Source: Streptomyces subrutilus
GTDB taxonomy: Bacteria > Actinomycetota > Actinomycetes > Streptomycetales > Streptomycetaceae
Direction: 5' to 3'
Assembly (NCBI RefSeq): GCF_008704535.1
Contig: NZ_CP023701.1
Span: 4,816,001-4,880,000, forward strand
DNA length: 64,000 bases
The notes under the pieces are model-generated. The model made no database searches and was not told the origin of the DNA. It saw only the letters and a program-made list of their open reading frames with translations. Both the position numbers and the translations under genes were made by a program. This document shows positions 1 through 8,265 of this stretch, piece by piece. Within the stretch, counting starts at the first letter, position 1; the number at the start of each line of letters is the position of its first letter.

Positions 1-1
1 T

Positions 2-88
2 CTGGTGCCGTGCCTGGGCGTGCTGCCGGGGCGCTCGCGTACTGGACGTACGTGGTCGCCTCGGCAGTGCGGCCAGGCACGGTGCCAG
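2..88. repeat. Imperfect inverted repeat downstream of the beta-glucosidase gene
   Basis: CTGGTGCCGTGCCTGG at 2-17 faces CCAGGCACGGTGCCAG at 73-88, with 14 of 16 positions complementary and the other two forming G-T pairs, around a loop of about 55 bases. It lies just after the 3' end of the minus-strand ceb operon. It may be a distant termination structure or half of an element that continues outside the window. No gene is visible in 1-123. Confidence 0.3.
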
Positions 89-123
89 GCGTCGCGGGCC
101 CGGCACGATCCGAAAGAGACGGC

Positions 124-1476
124 CTAGAGGACTCCCGTCCGGGCCAGCCGGGCGTACCAGTGGGCACTGGACCGGGGGGTGCGGGCCTGGGTGTCGTAGT
201 CGACGTGGACGATGCCGAAGCGCTTGCTGTAGCCGTAGGACCACTCGAAGTTGTCCATCAGCGACCACAGGAAATAGCCCTCCACCGGGGCACCGTCCGC
301 CAGCGCGCGGTGGATGGCGGCCAGGTGACCGCGCAGGTAGTCGATGCGAGCCGGGTCGTGCAGCTCCGGGGCGTAGGCCGCCCCGTTCTCCGTGACCAGC
401 AGGGGCAGGCCCGGGGCCTCGCGGGCGAAGCGCATCAGCAGGTCGTGGAGGCCGGTCGGGTCGATCGACCAGTCCATGTCGGTCCGCTCGCCGGGCGGCT
501 GGTGGAAGGCGATGTCGTCGGCGGCCGGCCAGGGGGAGTGGGCGGTGGCCCCGTGGCCGTCGGCGCGCGGACCGCCGGGACCGGGGGAGGCCGAAACCAC
601 GGCCGGGGTGTAGTAGTTCACGCCCAGGAAGCCCAGCGGCTGATGGATCAGCGCCTCGTCACCGGGGCGCAGGAAGGACCAGTCCGTGACGGCGGCGGTG
701 TCCGCCAGCAGGTCCTGCGGGTAGGCGCCGTGCAGCAGCGGTCCGGTGAAGATCCGCGTCGCCAGGGCGTCGATGCGGCGCCGGGCGTCGAGGTCGGCCG
801 CCGAACCGGTCAGCGGCCGTACCGCGCTCGGGTTCAGCGCGATGCCGACCCGCGCCGAGGAGGGCAGCGCGGCCGCGGCCAGGCCGTGGGCCAGGTTGAG
901 GTGGTGGGCGGCGCGCAGCGCGTCGGCGGGGGAGGTGCGGCCGGGTGCGTGGATCCCGGACGCGTAGCCGAGGAAGGCGCTGCACCAGGGCTCGTTGAGG
1001 GTGGTCCACATCTCCACCCGGTCGCCCAGGGTCGCCGCGACCCGCTCCGCGTACGCCGCGAAGGCGTAGGCCGTCTCCCGCTCGGGCCAGCCCCCGGCGG
1101 CCTCCAGCTCCTGCGGCAGGTCCCAGTGGTAGAGGGTCGGGCTGGGCGTGATGCCGTGCGAGAGCAGCTCGTCCACCAGCGCGTCGTAGAAGCCGATCCC
1201 GCCGGAGAGGACCCGCGGCCAGGACACCGAGAACCGGTAGGCCCCCAGCCCCAGCCCGGCCATCAGCCGGACGTCCTCCCGCCACAGCCGCAGGTGGTCC
1301 ACCGCCACCTCGCCGGTGTGGCCCCCGTACACCTTGCCGGGCGTCCGGCAGAAGGTGTCCCAGATCGAGGGCCCGCGCAGTTCGGCACCCCCCTCGATCT
1401 GGAAGGCCGCCGTGGCCGCGCCCCAGAGGAAACCCTCCGGGAACCGCAGACCGGCACCCGAGTCCGTGTCCGTCAT
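124..1476 (-). CDS. bglC: GH1 beta-glucosidase of the cellobiose operon
   Basis: A 450-residue cytoplasmic family 1 glycosidase that should hydrolyse imported cellobiose and cello-oligosaccharides to glucose. The N-terminus FPEGFLWGAATAAFQIEGG is the usual GH1 opening. The acid/base glutamate is in TLNEP (E162) and the nucleophile in VTENG (E363), so both catalytic residues are present. No signal peptide is seen. The ATG at 1476 overlaps the stop of the upstream permease by four bases (ATGA), which indicates translational coupling and fixes the start. It is the last gene of a four-gene operon (binding protein, two permeases, beta-glucosidase) divergent from cebR. In streptomycetes this arrangement is the ceb locus, which is repressed by CebR until cellobiose or cellotriose is present. 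Assignment is by motif and context; activity on other beta-glucosides is possible. Confidence 0.93.
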   Translation of the reverse strand: MTDTDSGAGLRFPEGFLWGAATAAFQIEGGAELRGPSIWDTFCRTPGKVYGGHTGEVAVDHLRLWREDVRLMAGLGLGAYRFSVSWPRVLSGGIGFYDALVDELLSHGITPSPTLYHWDLPQELEAAGGWPERETAYAFAAYAERVAATLGDRVEMWTTLNEPWCSAFLGYASGIHAPGRTSPADALRAAHHLNLAHGLAAAALPSSARVGIALNPSAVRPLTGSAADLDARRRIDALATRIFTGPLLHGAYPQDLLADTAAVTDWSFLRPGDEALIHQPLGFLGVNYYTPAVVSASPGPGGPRADGHGATAHSPWPAADDIAFHQPPGERTDMDWSIDPTGLHDLLMRFAREAPGLPLLVTENGAAYAPELHDPARIDYLRGHLAAIHRALADGAPVEGYFLWSLMDNFEWSYGYSKRFGIVHVDYDTQARTPRSSAHWYARLARTGVL

Positions 1477-2297
1477 CCCTTCACCGCCCCTTGCATGATG
1501 CCGCCGACGATCTGGCGGCCGAAGACGAGAAACACCAGCAGCAGCGGGAGCGTCCCCAGCAGGGCGCCCGCCATGATCACCGACTGGTCGGGGATGTACC
1601 CCCGGCCCAGCCCGGTCAGAGCCACCTGCACCGTCGGGCTGCCGCTCTGCGTCAGCGCGACGATCGGCCAGAAGAAGTCGTTCCAGGCCATCACGAAGGT
1701 CAGCATCCCCAGCACCGCCATCGCCGGCCGGGCCGCCGGGAACACCACGTGCCACACGACCCGCAGCGAGCTCGCCCCGTCGGTGCGCGCCGCCTCCACC
1801 AGCTCCACCGGCAGGGCCTGCGCCAGGTACTGCCGCATGAAGAACACCCCGAAGGCGGAGACCAGCGTCGGCAGGATCACCGCCTGGAGCCGGTCCGTCC
1901 AGGACAGCTGGGCGATCAGCATGTACAGCGGGACCACGCTCAGCTGTGGCGGGATCAGCATCGTCCCGACCACCAGCGACATCAGCAGCCGGCGTCCCCG
2001 GAAGCGGAGTGTGGCGAACGCGAAACCCGCCAGCGTGGAGAAGGCCACCGTGCCGGCGGCGACGGTGCCCGCCACGATCACGGTGTTCAGCAGTGCCGTG
2101 CCCATGTTGGCGTCGGTCCAGGCCATCTGGAGGTTGCGGCCCAGGTTCCCGCCGAACCAGAACGGCGGAGGGGTCTGCGCCAGCCGCGTATTGGTCCGCG
2201 AGGCCGCGATGGCCGTCCACACCAGCGGGAAGAGCGAGCCCGCCGTGAACAGGGCCAGCACCACGTAGGTGAGCTTGCCCGCGCGCAGTGACCTCAT
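1473..2297 (-). CDS. cebG: Carbohydrate ABC transporter permease, CebG type
   Basis: A 274-residue inner-membrane permease of the MalG/binding-protein-dependent transport family, one half of the cello-oligosaccharide import channel. It begins MRSLRAGKLTYVVLALFTAG with a first membrane segment at about residues 10-30 and has five further hydrophobic stretches. The conserved EAA loop is visible as ELVEAARTDGASSLRVVWHV before PAARPAMAVLG. The ATG at 2297 overlaps the stop of the other permease by four bases, and its own stop overlaps the beta-glucosidase start. No ATPase gene is in the operon, as in other streptomycetes, where the shared ATPase MsiK is encoded elsewhere. A longer in-frame extension exists upstream but lies inside cebF and is not used. 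Confidence 0.92.
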   Translation of the reverse strand: MRSLRAGKLTYVVLALFTAGSLFPLVWTAIAASRTNTRLAQTPPPFWFGGNLGRNLQMAWTDANMGTALLNTVIVAGTVAAGTVAFSTLAGFAFATLRFRGRRLLMSLVVGTMLIPPQLSVVPLYMLIAQLSWTDRLQAVILPTLVSAFGVFFMRQYLAQALPVELVEAARTDGASSLRVVWHVVFPAARPAMAVLGMLTFVMAWNDFFWPIVALTQSGSPTVQVALTGLGRGYIPDQSVIMAGALLGTLPLLLVFLVFGRQIVGGIMQGAVKG

Positions 2298-3280
2298 CGC
2301 GCGTCCCCCCGTCCGCGCAGCAGCCGCGCCGCGCCCGCGATCAGCAGAAGGATCAGGAACATCGCCCACGCGATGGCCGAGGCCCGCCCCAGGTGCAGGT
2401 TGACCCAGCCCTGCTCGTACAGGTACAGCCCGAGCGTCTGGAACTGGTGGTCCGAGCCGCCCGTGGCACCCGCTCCGCCGTTGAACAGCAGCGGCTCCCC
2501 GAACAGCTGGGTCGCCCCGATCGTCGACACCACGCAGGTGAAGAAGATCGTCGGCCGGAGCGCGGGCACCGTCACGTGGCGGAACTGCTGCCAGCGCGAG
2601 GCCCCGTCCAGCGCGGCCGACTCGTACAGCTCGCCCGGCACCGCCTGCATGGCCGCCAGGTAGATCAACGCGTTGTACCCGGTCCACCGCCAGATCACGA
2701 TCGTGGAGACCGCCAGCTGGGAGGCGAAGGTGCCGTTCTGCCAGTCCACCGCGTCGAAACCGACCGCCGACAGCGCCCAGTTGACCATCCCGTAGTCCCG
2801 GCCGAACAGCAGCACGAAGACCAGCGTCGCGGCCGCCACCGACGTCGCGTACGGGGTGAGCACCGCGACCCGGAAGAAGGCCGAGCCGCGCAGCCGGTAG
2901 TTGAGCACGTGGGCCAGCCCGAGGGCGACGGCAAGCTGCGGCACCGTGGACAGCAGCCCGATGGTGACGGTGTTGCGCAGCGCGTTCCAGAAGAACTCGT
3001 CCTCCCACAGCCGGGTGAAGTTCTTCAGACCCACCCACGTCATGGCGCTCGGGTCGGTCAGCTCCACCTGGTGCAGCGCCGCCCAGCCCGTGTACAGCAG
3101 CGGGAAGAGCCCGAAGGCGGCGAAGAACAGGAAGAAGGGCGCCACGAAGGCGTACGGGCTCCAGCGCAGGTCCCACCGGTAGCGGCGCGAGCGCCACACC
3201 TGCCCGCGGCCGCCCCCCTCCGCCGCCGGCTGCCGGGAGCCGGCGGCGGAAGGGGACAGGACAGCCGTCTCGTCCGTCAC
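2294..3280 (-). CDS. cebF: Carbohydrate ABC transporter permease, CebF type
   Basis: A 328-residue MalF-like permease that pairs with CebG. After an Arg-rich cytoplasmic N-terminus of about 45 residues the first membrane segment reads YAFVAPFFLFFAAFGLFPLL, and about six segments follow. The EAA-type loop is YESAALDGASRWQQFRHVTV. The start ATG at 3280 lies seven bases after the binding-protein stop (3288), so the genes are probably cotranscribed. Substrate is inferred from the CebR operator and beta-glucosidase of the operon rather than from the permease itself. Confidence 0.92.
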   Translation of the reverse strand: MTDETAVLSPSAAGSRQPAAEGGGRGQVWRSRRYRWDLRWSPYAFVAPFFLFFAAFGLFPLLYTGWAALHQVELTDPSAMTWVGLKNFTRLWEDEFFWNALRNTVTIGLLSTVPQLAVALGLAHVLNYRLRGSAFFRVAVLTPYATSVAAATLVFVLLFGRDYGMVNWALSAVGFDAVDWQNGTFASQLAVSTIVIWRWTGYNALIYLAAMQAVPGELYESAALDGASRWQQFRHVTVPALRPTIFFTCVVSTIGATQLFGEPLLFNGGAGATGGSDHQFQTLGLYLYEQGWVNLHLGRASAIAWAMFLILLLIAGAARLLRGRGDAR

Positions 3281-3287
3281 CGCCGCC

Positions 3288-4616
3288 TCACTGGTCCAGT
3301 GCGTTGTCGATCGCCTTCACCGCGGCGTCCCAGCCCTCCTGGGGACTGCGGCCCTTCTGGTCGACCTGGAGCATCCCGATGTCCGCCAGGTTCTGCGCGA
3401 TCACCAGGTCCTTCGGGCCGATCACCGTCACCGGCACCCCCTCCGCCGCCCGCGCGAAGATCTCGCCGATGGGAGCGCCGCCGAAGTAGGCGTGCCGTGC
3501 GCCCGACACCGCGGGCAGCCGGTAGGCGCCGCTCGCGCTCGGGAAGCTGCCGCGCTTCTCGAAGAGCTTCGCCTGCTGCTCCGGGGCCGTCAGCCAGGCC
3601 GCCAGCTTCGCCGCCTCCTCGGCCCGCTTGCCCGCCTTGGGCACCACGAGGAAGGAGCCGCCCCAGTTGCTGGGCTTGGGCGCCGCCGCCACGTCCCACT
3701 TGTCCTTGCCCGCCGGACCGGCCTTGTCCTGGATGTACCCGAGCATCCAGGCCGGGCAGGAGACCGTGGCGAAGGTCCCGTTCGAGAAGCCCTGGTCCCA
3801 GGCCGGGGTGAACTGCTGGAGCTTCGCGCTCAGCCCCTCCGTGGCGAACGAGGCCGCCAGGTCGAAGGCCCCGCGGACCGCAGGGTTGGCCTTGTAGACG
3901 ACCTTTCCCTGCTCGTCGTAGAACCGCTGGGCGCTGCTGCCGGTCACCGCCGCCATCACGCCCGACGCCGAGTCCACGAAGGCCTTCCCGTCCCCGGCCT
4001 TCGCCTTGTACGCCTTGCCGGCCTCCAGGTACTTGCCCCAGTCGCCCGCCCACAGCGCCCCGACGGCCGCCCGGTCGGTGGGCAGCCCGGCCGCCGCGAA
4101 GAGGTCCTTGCGGTAGCAGATGCCCTGCGGGCCGATGTCCGTGCCGAGGGCGACCGTGGAGCCGTTCTTCGCCGTGCCCTGGGCCCACTTCCACGGCAGG
4201 TACGCCGCCTTGTCCACGCCCGGCGCCCTGCCCAGGTCGACGAGCTTGTCCGCCTGGGTGGCGGTGATCTCGGCGATGTTGTTGACCTCGACGGCCTGGA
4301 TGTCGGCGAGTCCGCTGCCGGTGCCCAGGTGGGTCAGGAGCTGCGGGTAGTAGTTCTCGTTGCGCTCGATGGAGGTCTGCTCGATGCGGACCCCGGGGTT
4401 CTGCGCCATGTAGTCGTCGTAGAGCCCGGCCTCCTGGAGGCCGAAGGCACCGAAGACCCCGACGGTCAGCGTCGTCTTCCCCTTGCCGTCGGCAGAGGCG
4501 CCCGGCTCGGGCTTGCCCTCCGGGTCCTGTGCGCACCCGGAGAGCAGCAGCGCCGCCGCTCCCACCGCTGTGCCTACCGTGATGAGGGTTCTTCGGGCTC
4601 GGGCGTGGGCTCGCAT
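3288..4616 (-). CDS. cebE: Cello-oligosaccharide-binding lipoprotein CebE
   Basis: A 442-residue extracellular solute-binding protein (family 1, MalE-like) that captures cellobiose or cellotriose outside the membrane and delivers it to CebFG. The N-terminus is a lipoprotein signal with lipobox LSGC (Cys28) followed by a hydrophilic linker. The ATG at 4616 is preferred over the ATG at 4622 because GGAGG ends six bases before it, whereas the upstream ATG directly abuts the Shine-Dalgarno sequence. It is the first gene of the operon, and the CebR operator lies about 50 bases upstream, between this gene and cebR. Expression is therefore likely repressed in the absence of cello-oligosaccharides. 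Confidence 0.92.
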   Translation of the reverse strand: MRAHARARRTLITVGTAVGAAALLLSGCAQDPEGKPEPGASADGKGKTTLTVGVFGAFGLQEAGLYDDYMAQNPGVRIEQTSIERNENYYPQLLTHLGTGSGLADIQAVEVNNIAEITATQADKLVDLGRAPGVDKAAYLPWKWAQGTAKNGSTVALGTDIGPQGICYRKDLFAAAGLPTDRAAVGALWAGDWGKYLEAGKAYKAKAGDGKAFVDSASGVMAAVTGSSAQRFYDEQGKVVYKANPAVRGAFDLAASFATEGLSAKLQQFTPAWDQGFSNGTFATVSCPAWMLGYIQDKAGPAGKDKWDVAAAPKPSNWGGSFLVVPKAGKRAEEAAKLAAWLTAPEQQAKLFEKRGSFPSASGAYRLPAVSGARHAYFGGAPIGEIFARAAEGVPVTVIGPKDLVIAQNLADIGMLQVDQKGRSPQEGWDAAVKAIDNALDQ

Positions 4617-4665
4617 GTGCATCCTCCCTGAAGGACGAAACGTGCCGGGGTGTCGTGTGCCACAG

Positions 4666-4683
4666 TGTGGGAGCGCTCCCACA
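4666..4683. promoter_or_regulatory. CebR operator (18-bp perfect palindrome)
   Basis: TGTGGGAGCGCTCCCACA is a perfect palindrome containing TGGGAGCGCTCCCA, the known streptomycete CebR box. It lies between the divergent cebE (start 4616) and cebR (start 4720), so one site could control both directions. Confidence 0.93.
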
Positions 4684-4719
4684 GTCGTCAAGGGGTAGAT
4701 TCACAACCGGGAGGAAACC

Positions 4720-5763
4720 ATGAACGGGCACGGGCGCGGCGGGGGACGGCCGACCCTTGAGGAGGTCGCGGCACGCGCCGGAGTCGGGCGCGGCACGGCC
4801 TCCCGGGTGATCAACGGCTCCTCCAAGGTCAGCGAGCACACCAGGGTCGCCGTGGAGGCGGCCGTCGCCGAGCTCGGGTACGTGCCGAACCGTGCGGCGC
4901 GGGCGCTGGCCGCCAACCGGACCGACGCCATCGCGCTCGTCATTCCCGAGCCCGAGGCGCGCTTCTTCGCCGAGCCGTACTTCTCCGAGGTGGTCCGCGG
5001 AGTCGGCGCCGCCCTCGCCGAGACCGACGTCCAGCTCGTCCTCACCCTGGCCGGCAGCGACCGCGAGCGGCGCCGGCTGGCCCAGTACCTCTCCGGCCAC
5101 CGCGTCGACGGGGTGCTGCTGGTCTCCGTGCACGCCGGGGACCCGCTGCCCGAGCTGCTGGCCGAGCTCGGCATCCCGACGGTGATCAGCGGCCGCCGCT
5201 CGGCCGCGGAGACCCTCCCGAGCGTGGACTCCGACAACCTCGCCGGCGCCGCCGACGCGGTGCGCCACCTCGTGGAGCGCGGGCGCACGGCCATCGCCAC
5301 CATCACCGGCCCGCCCGACGTGTACGGGGCCCAGTGCCGCCTGGTCGGCTACCGGCAAGCCCTCGCCGCCGCCGGGCACCCGGCCGACGAGCTGCTGGTC
5401 GCGGTCGGCGACTTCACCGAGGACGGCGGCCGCCGGGCCATGCGCGAGCTGCTGGAGCGCCGGCCCGCGCTGGACGCGGTCTTCGCCGCCTCGGACGTCA
5501 TGGCGGCCGGCGCCCGCCGGGAGCTGCGCGCGGCCGGCCGGCGCATCCCGCAGGACGTGGCGCTGGTCGGCTTCGACGACTCGGTGGTCGCCCGGCACAT
5601 GGACCCGCCGCTGACCAGCGTCCGCCAGCCGATCGAGGAGATGGGCCGGACCATGGCCCGGGTGCTGCTGGAGCGGATCGCGGCCGGCCCGGAGCGCGGG
5701 GACGGCGCGGGCGGCGCGGCGGTGGTGCTCCCGAACCGGCTCGTGGTCCGCGAGTCCTCCTGA
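4720..5763 (+). CDS. cebR: LacI-family repressor CebR
   Basis: A 347-residue LacI/GalR repressor. The helix-turn-helix is at residues about 11-35 (PTLEEVAARAGVGRGTASRV), followed by the hinge helix (YVPNRAARALA) and a periplasmic-binding-like effector domain from about residue 65. The ATG follows GGGAGGAAACC, a good ribosome site. It is divergent from cebEFG-bglC with the CebR palindrome between them, which identifies it as the cellobiose/cellotriose-responsive repressor. In plant-pathogenic streptomycetes CebR also links cello-oligosaccharides to virulence; nothing of that kind is visible here. Confidence 0.93.
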   Translation: MNGHGRGGGRPTLEEVAARAGVGRGTASRVINGSSKVSEHTRVAVEAAVAELGYVPNRAARALAANRTDAIALVIPEPEARFFAEPYFSEVVRGVGAALAETDVQLVLTLAGSDRERRRLAQYLSGHRVDGVLLVSVHAGDPLPELLAELGIPTVISGRRSAAETLPSVDSDNLAGAADAVRHLVERGRTAIATITGPPDVYGAQCRLVGYRQALAAAGHPADELLVAVGDFTEDGGRRAMRELLERRPALDAVFAASDVMAAGARRELRAAGRRIPQDVALVGFDDSVVARHMDPPLTSVRQPIEEMGRTMARVLLERIAAGPERGDGAGGAAVVLPNRLVVRESS

Positions 5764-5779
5764 GGACGCCGGGCACGCA

Positions 5780-5816
5780 GAAGGCCCCGGTCGGCTTTCG
5801 CCGACCGGGGCCTTCT
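5780..5816 (+). terminator. Rho-independent terminator after cebR
   Basis: GAAGGCCCCGGTCGGC and its complement form a 16-bp perfect stem closed by a three-base loop, 17 bases after the cebR stop. It also separates cebR from the convergent tRNA-His gene and may act in both directions. Confidence 0.85.
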
Positions 5817-5821
5817 CGCAG

Positions 5822-5894
5822 GGTGAGTGACGGGACTTGAACCCGCGGCCACCTGGACCACAACCAGGTGCTCTACCAACTGAGCTACACCCAC
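5822..5894 (-). tRNA. tRNA-His (anticodon GTG)
   Basis: On the minus strand the 73 bases fold as a cloverleaf: acceptor GTGGGTG with CACTCAC, D-arm GCTC/GAGC, anticodon stem CCTGG/CCAGG with loop TTGTGGT (anticodon GTG), and T-arm with TTCAAGT. The discriminator base is C and the base before position 1 is G, which matches the G-1:C73 identity pair peculiar to tRNA-His. CCA is not encoded. Confidence 0.95.
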
Positions 5895-5998
5895 CATGTC
5901 CGGTCGGAGAACCGACCGGCCGAAGAAAAGGGTACAGGGTCCTGGAGGGTGCTCGCTCCACCCTTTTCCCGCGCCCCTCTCCGGAGGTGCCGGACGGG

Positions 5999-6601
5999 CT
6001 AGGCGCCCGGTACGACGTGCCGGGCCGCGATGGCCTTGGCGGTGTCCGAGTCGGGCCCGGGCTGCGGCACGAAGACCGCCTCGCGGTAGTAGCGCAGCTC
6101 GGCGATGGACTCCTTGATGTCCGCCAGCGCCCGGTGGTTGCCGTTCTTCGGCGGGCTGTTGAAGTACGCCCGGGGGTACCAGCGGCGCGCCAGCTCCTTG
6201 ACCGAGGACACGTCCACGATCCGGTAGTGCATGTAGCTCTCCAGCGCCGCCATGTCGCGCAGCAGGAAGCCGCGGTCGGTGCCGACCGAGTTCCCGCAGA
6301 GCGGCGCCTTGCCGGGTTCCTTGACGTGCTCCCGTACGTAGGCCAGGACCTGTGCCTCCGCGTCGGCGAGGGTGGTCCCGCCGGCCAGTTCGTCGAGCAG
6401 GCCGGAGGAGGTGTGCATCGTGCGCACCACGTCGGGCATGGTCTCCAGGGCCGCGTCCGGCGGGCGGATCACGATGTCCACGCCTTCGCCGAGCACGTTG
6501 AGCTCCGAGTCGGTGACCAGTGCGGCCACCTCGATAAGTGCGTCGTCCGTCAACGAGAGCCCGGTCATCTCGCAGTCGATCCACACCATGCGATCGTTCA
6601 T
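5999..6601 (-). CDS. orn: Oligoribonuclease Orn
   Basis: A 200-residue DEDDh 3'-5' exoribonuclease that degrades two- to five-nucleotide RNAs, including pGpG from cyclic di-GMP turnover. The motifs are visible: exo I VWIDCEMTGL (DxE), exo II GNSVGTDRGF with the catalytic Asp, and exo III HRALADIKESI (HxxxxD). The ATG at 6601 follows AAGGTGGGACAC; an upstream in-frame start would add 14 residues with no homology. In streptomycetes orn sits beside adpA and is needed for normal aerial mycelium growth; the same arrangement is seen here, with a terminator between the two genes. Confidence 0.96.
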   Translation of the reverse strand: MNDRMVWIDCEMTGLSLTDDALIEVAALVTDSELNVLGEGVDIVIRPPDAALETMPDVVRTMHTSSGLLDELAGGTTLADAEAQVLAYVREHVKEPGKAPLCGNSVGTDRGFLLRDMAALESYMHYRIVDVSSVKELARRWYPRAYFNSPPKNGNHRALADIKESIAELRYYREAVFVPQPGPDSDTAKAIAARHVVPGA

Positions 6602-6655
6602 GTGTCCCACCTTATGCGGTGCGCCGGGGCGCGGGCCGCACAAGCGGAAGGATGC

Positions 6656-6695
6656 CGAAGGTCCCCCGTCGGTGGTGACCGACGGAGGACCTTCG
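6656..6695 (-). terminator. Hairpin terminator between adpA and orn
   Basis: CGAAGGTCCCCCGTCGGT pairs with ACCGACGGAGGACCTTCG, with one mismatch and a short loop. It lies just after the adpA stop (6717) on the minus strand and before the orn start, so it should end adpA transcription. Confidence 0.75.
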
Positions 6696-6716
6696 CCTTC
6701 GAACCCGTGGTGCGGG

Positions 6717-7889
6717 TTACGCGTGTTCCCGCAGGACCCGGCCCGGAGCGTAGAGCTCCGTCACCGTCGGCCCCGCCGCGGCCAGCGCGGCCGCCGCCCG
6801 TTGGGGCTGCGGGGTGCGCTGGTGCGGCACGGGACCCCCCGAGATCTCGGAGACCTGGGCCACGTCCGCCTGCGGGCGCCGGGCCCGGTAGGCGGAGCGG
6901 TAGGCGGCCGGGGAGGACCCCAGCTGCCGTCGGAAGTGCCCGCGCAGCGCGACCGGCGAGCGGAACCCGCAGCGCCCGGCGACCTCGTCGACCGAGTAGT
7001 CGGAGGTCTCCAGCAGCCGTTGCGCCTGGAGCACCCGCTGGGTGATCAGCCACTGGAGCGGCGCACTGCCGGTGAGCGAGCGGAACCGCCGGTCGAAGGT
7101 GCGCCGGCTCATGTAGGCGCGGGCCGCCAGGGTCTCCACGTCGAACTGCTCGTGGAGGTGCTCCAGCGCCCAGGCGACGACCTCGGCCAGCGGGTCGGCG
7201 CCGATCTCCTCCGGCAGCGACCGGTCGAGGTAGCGCTCCTGGCCGCCCGTGCGGCGCGGCGGGACGACGAGCCTGCGGGCCAAGGCCCCGGCCGCCTCGC
7301 TCCCGTGGTCCGTGCGCACGATGTGCAGGCACAGGTCGATTCCGGCCGCCGTGCCCGCGGACGTGAGCACGTCTCCGTCGTCGACGAACAGCTCGCGCGG
7401 ATCGACGTGGACGGACGGGTACCGCTTGGCCAGCGTCGGCGCGTACATCCAGTGCGTCGTCGCGGGCCGGCCGTCCAGCAGACCGGCGGCGGCGAGCACG
7501 AAGGCCCCCGTGCACAGTCCGACGATCCGGGCCCCCTCCTCGTGCGCCAGACGCAGCGCGTCGAGCGCCTCCGGCGGCGGCGGTGAGGTGATGGAACGCC
7601 ATGCGGGCACGACGACCGTCCCTGCCCGGGCGATCGCCTCCAACCCGTACGGCGCGGTCAGTTCGAGTCCGCCGGTGGTCCTGAGCGGACCGTCCTCACC
7701 GGCGCACACGAGCAGTCGGTAGCGTGGAACTCCCGCGTCCTGCCGGTCGATGCCGAACACGGAAAGTGGAATGGAGCTCTCGAAGATCGGTCCGCCGCTG
7801 AAGAGCAGCACCGCGACGATCTCCCTGCGGCGACGCCCCGCGAGCTTCCGGCCGGCGTCTGTGACGACGGCGGTGGAATCCTGGCTCAT
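6717..7889 (-). CDS. adpA: Developmental and antibiotic master regulator AdpA
   Basis: A 390-residue AraC/XylS regulator. The N-terminal DJ-1/PfpI-like dimerisation domain (about 15-190) includes the motif IVGLCTGAFVLAAAGLLDG. The C-terminal AraC domain (about 225-330) has both helix-turn-helix units, FDVETLAARAYMSRRTFDRR and YSVDEVAGRCGFRSPVALRG. AdpA activates hundreds of morphology and secondary-metabolism genes. The ATG follows a G-rich ribosome site about nine bases upstream. The position next to orn and its near-complete similarity to remembered streptomycete AdpA proteins leave little doubt. The oddity is that no TTA codon is found anywhere in the reading frame; adpA normally carries one and so depends on the bldA tRNA. 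In the linker segment ALARRLVVPPRR the leucines are CTC or TTG. Confidence 0.97.
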   Translation of the reverse strand: MSQDSTAVVTDAGRKLAGRRRREIVAVLLFSGGPIFESSIPLSVFGIDRQDAGVPRYRLLVCAGEDGPLRTTGGLELTAPYGLEAIARAGTVVVPAWRSITSPPPPEALDALRLAHEEGARIVGLCTGAFVLAAAGLLDGRPATTHWMYAPTLAKRYPSVHVDPRELFVDDGDVLTSAGTAAGIDLCLHIVRTDHGSEAAGALARRLVVPPRRTGGQERYLDRSLPEEIGADPLAEVVAWALEHLHEQFDVETLAARAYMSRRTFDRRFRSLTGSAPLQWLITQRVLQAQRLLETSDYSVDEVAGRCGFRSPVALRGHFRRQLGSSPAAYRSAYRARRPQADVAQVSEISGGPVPHQRTPQPQRAAAALAAAGPTVTELYAPGRVLREHA

Positions 7890-8200
7890 GGCGCTAAGCC
7901 CCCCTTGGGTGTCGCGACTCCTTGGTCTGGTCGCACCTGCACGTTTCCCCTCGGCCTTGCACGTGGATCCCCCGCCGTAAAAACATGATCGAATCTACTG
8001 CGTCCCGTGGTGTCGGCGTGACAAGTTCAGCACGCAGCGCTATGTCGACTTGGCAACTTGGCGAAAAGCATTCGATCAGGAAGCGTTCCACTCCGCTAGC
8101 GGGGTGGGAAGTGTGCCGTCCGGCCATGGCCAGTACCCGCAGGGTCGTGGCGCCCCCCGTCCTTCGTCGTCCCTGGTGGTAGGGGGGGTGGGGGGACATT
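7890..8200. promoter_or_regulatory. Long gene-free upstream region of adpA
   Basis: About 310 bases with no convincing gene. The stretch is less GC-rich than its surroundings, especially around 7975-8090 (for example GTAAAAACATGATCGAATC). It contains a doubled CTTGGC at about 8048-8062. Such a long leader fits the known complex control of adpA (autoregulation and repression by BldD or the gamma-butyrolactone receptor), but no exact operator can be named from sequence alone. Confidence 0.4.
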
Positions 8201-8224
8201 CCGGCAAGACGGGCACCTTGCCGG
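8201..8224 (-). terminator. Candidate terminator after the small membrane-protein gene
   Basis: CCGGCAAG and CTTGCCGG form an eight-base perfect stem with an eight-base loop about 40 bases past the stop of the gene ending at 8266 and before the adpA leader. No T-tract follows, as is common in streptomycetes. Confidence 0.4.
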
Positions 8225-8265
8225 GAAGTTGGCTGAAAACATGCGGGTGTGGGTGTGCGAATGAG

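Noticed and set aside
3277..5961. Minus-strand frame of 894 codons covering cebR and cebE
   Set aside because: It is a shadow of cebE and antisense to cebR; codon positions and domains support the annotated genes instead.
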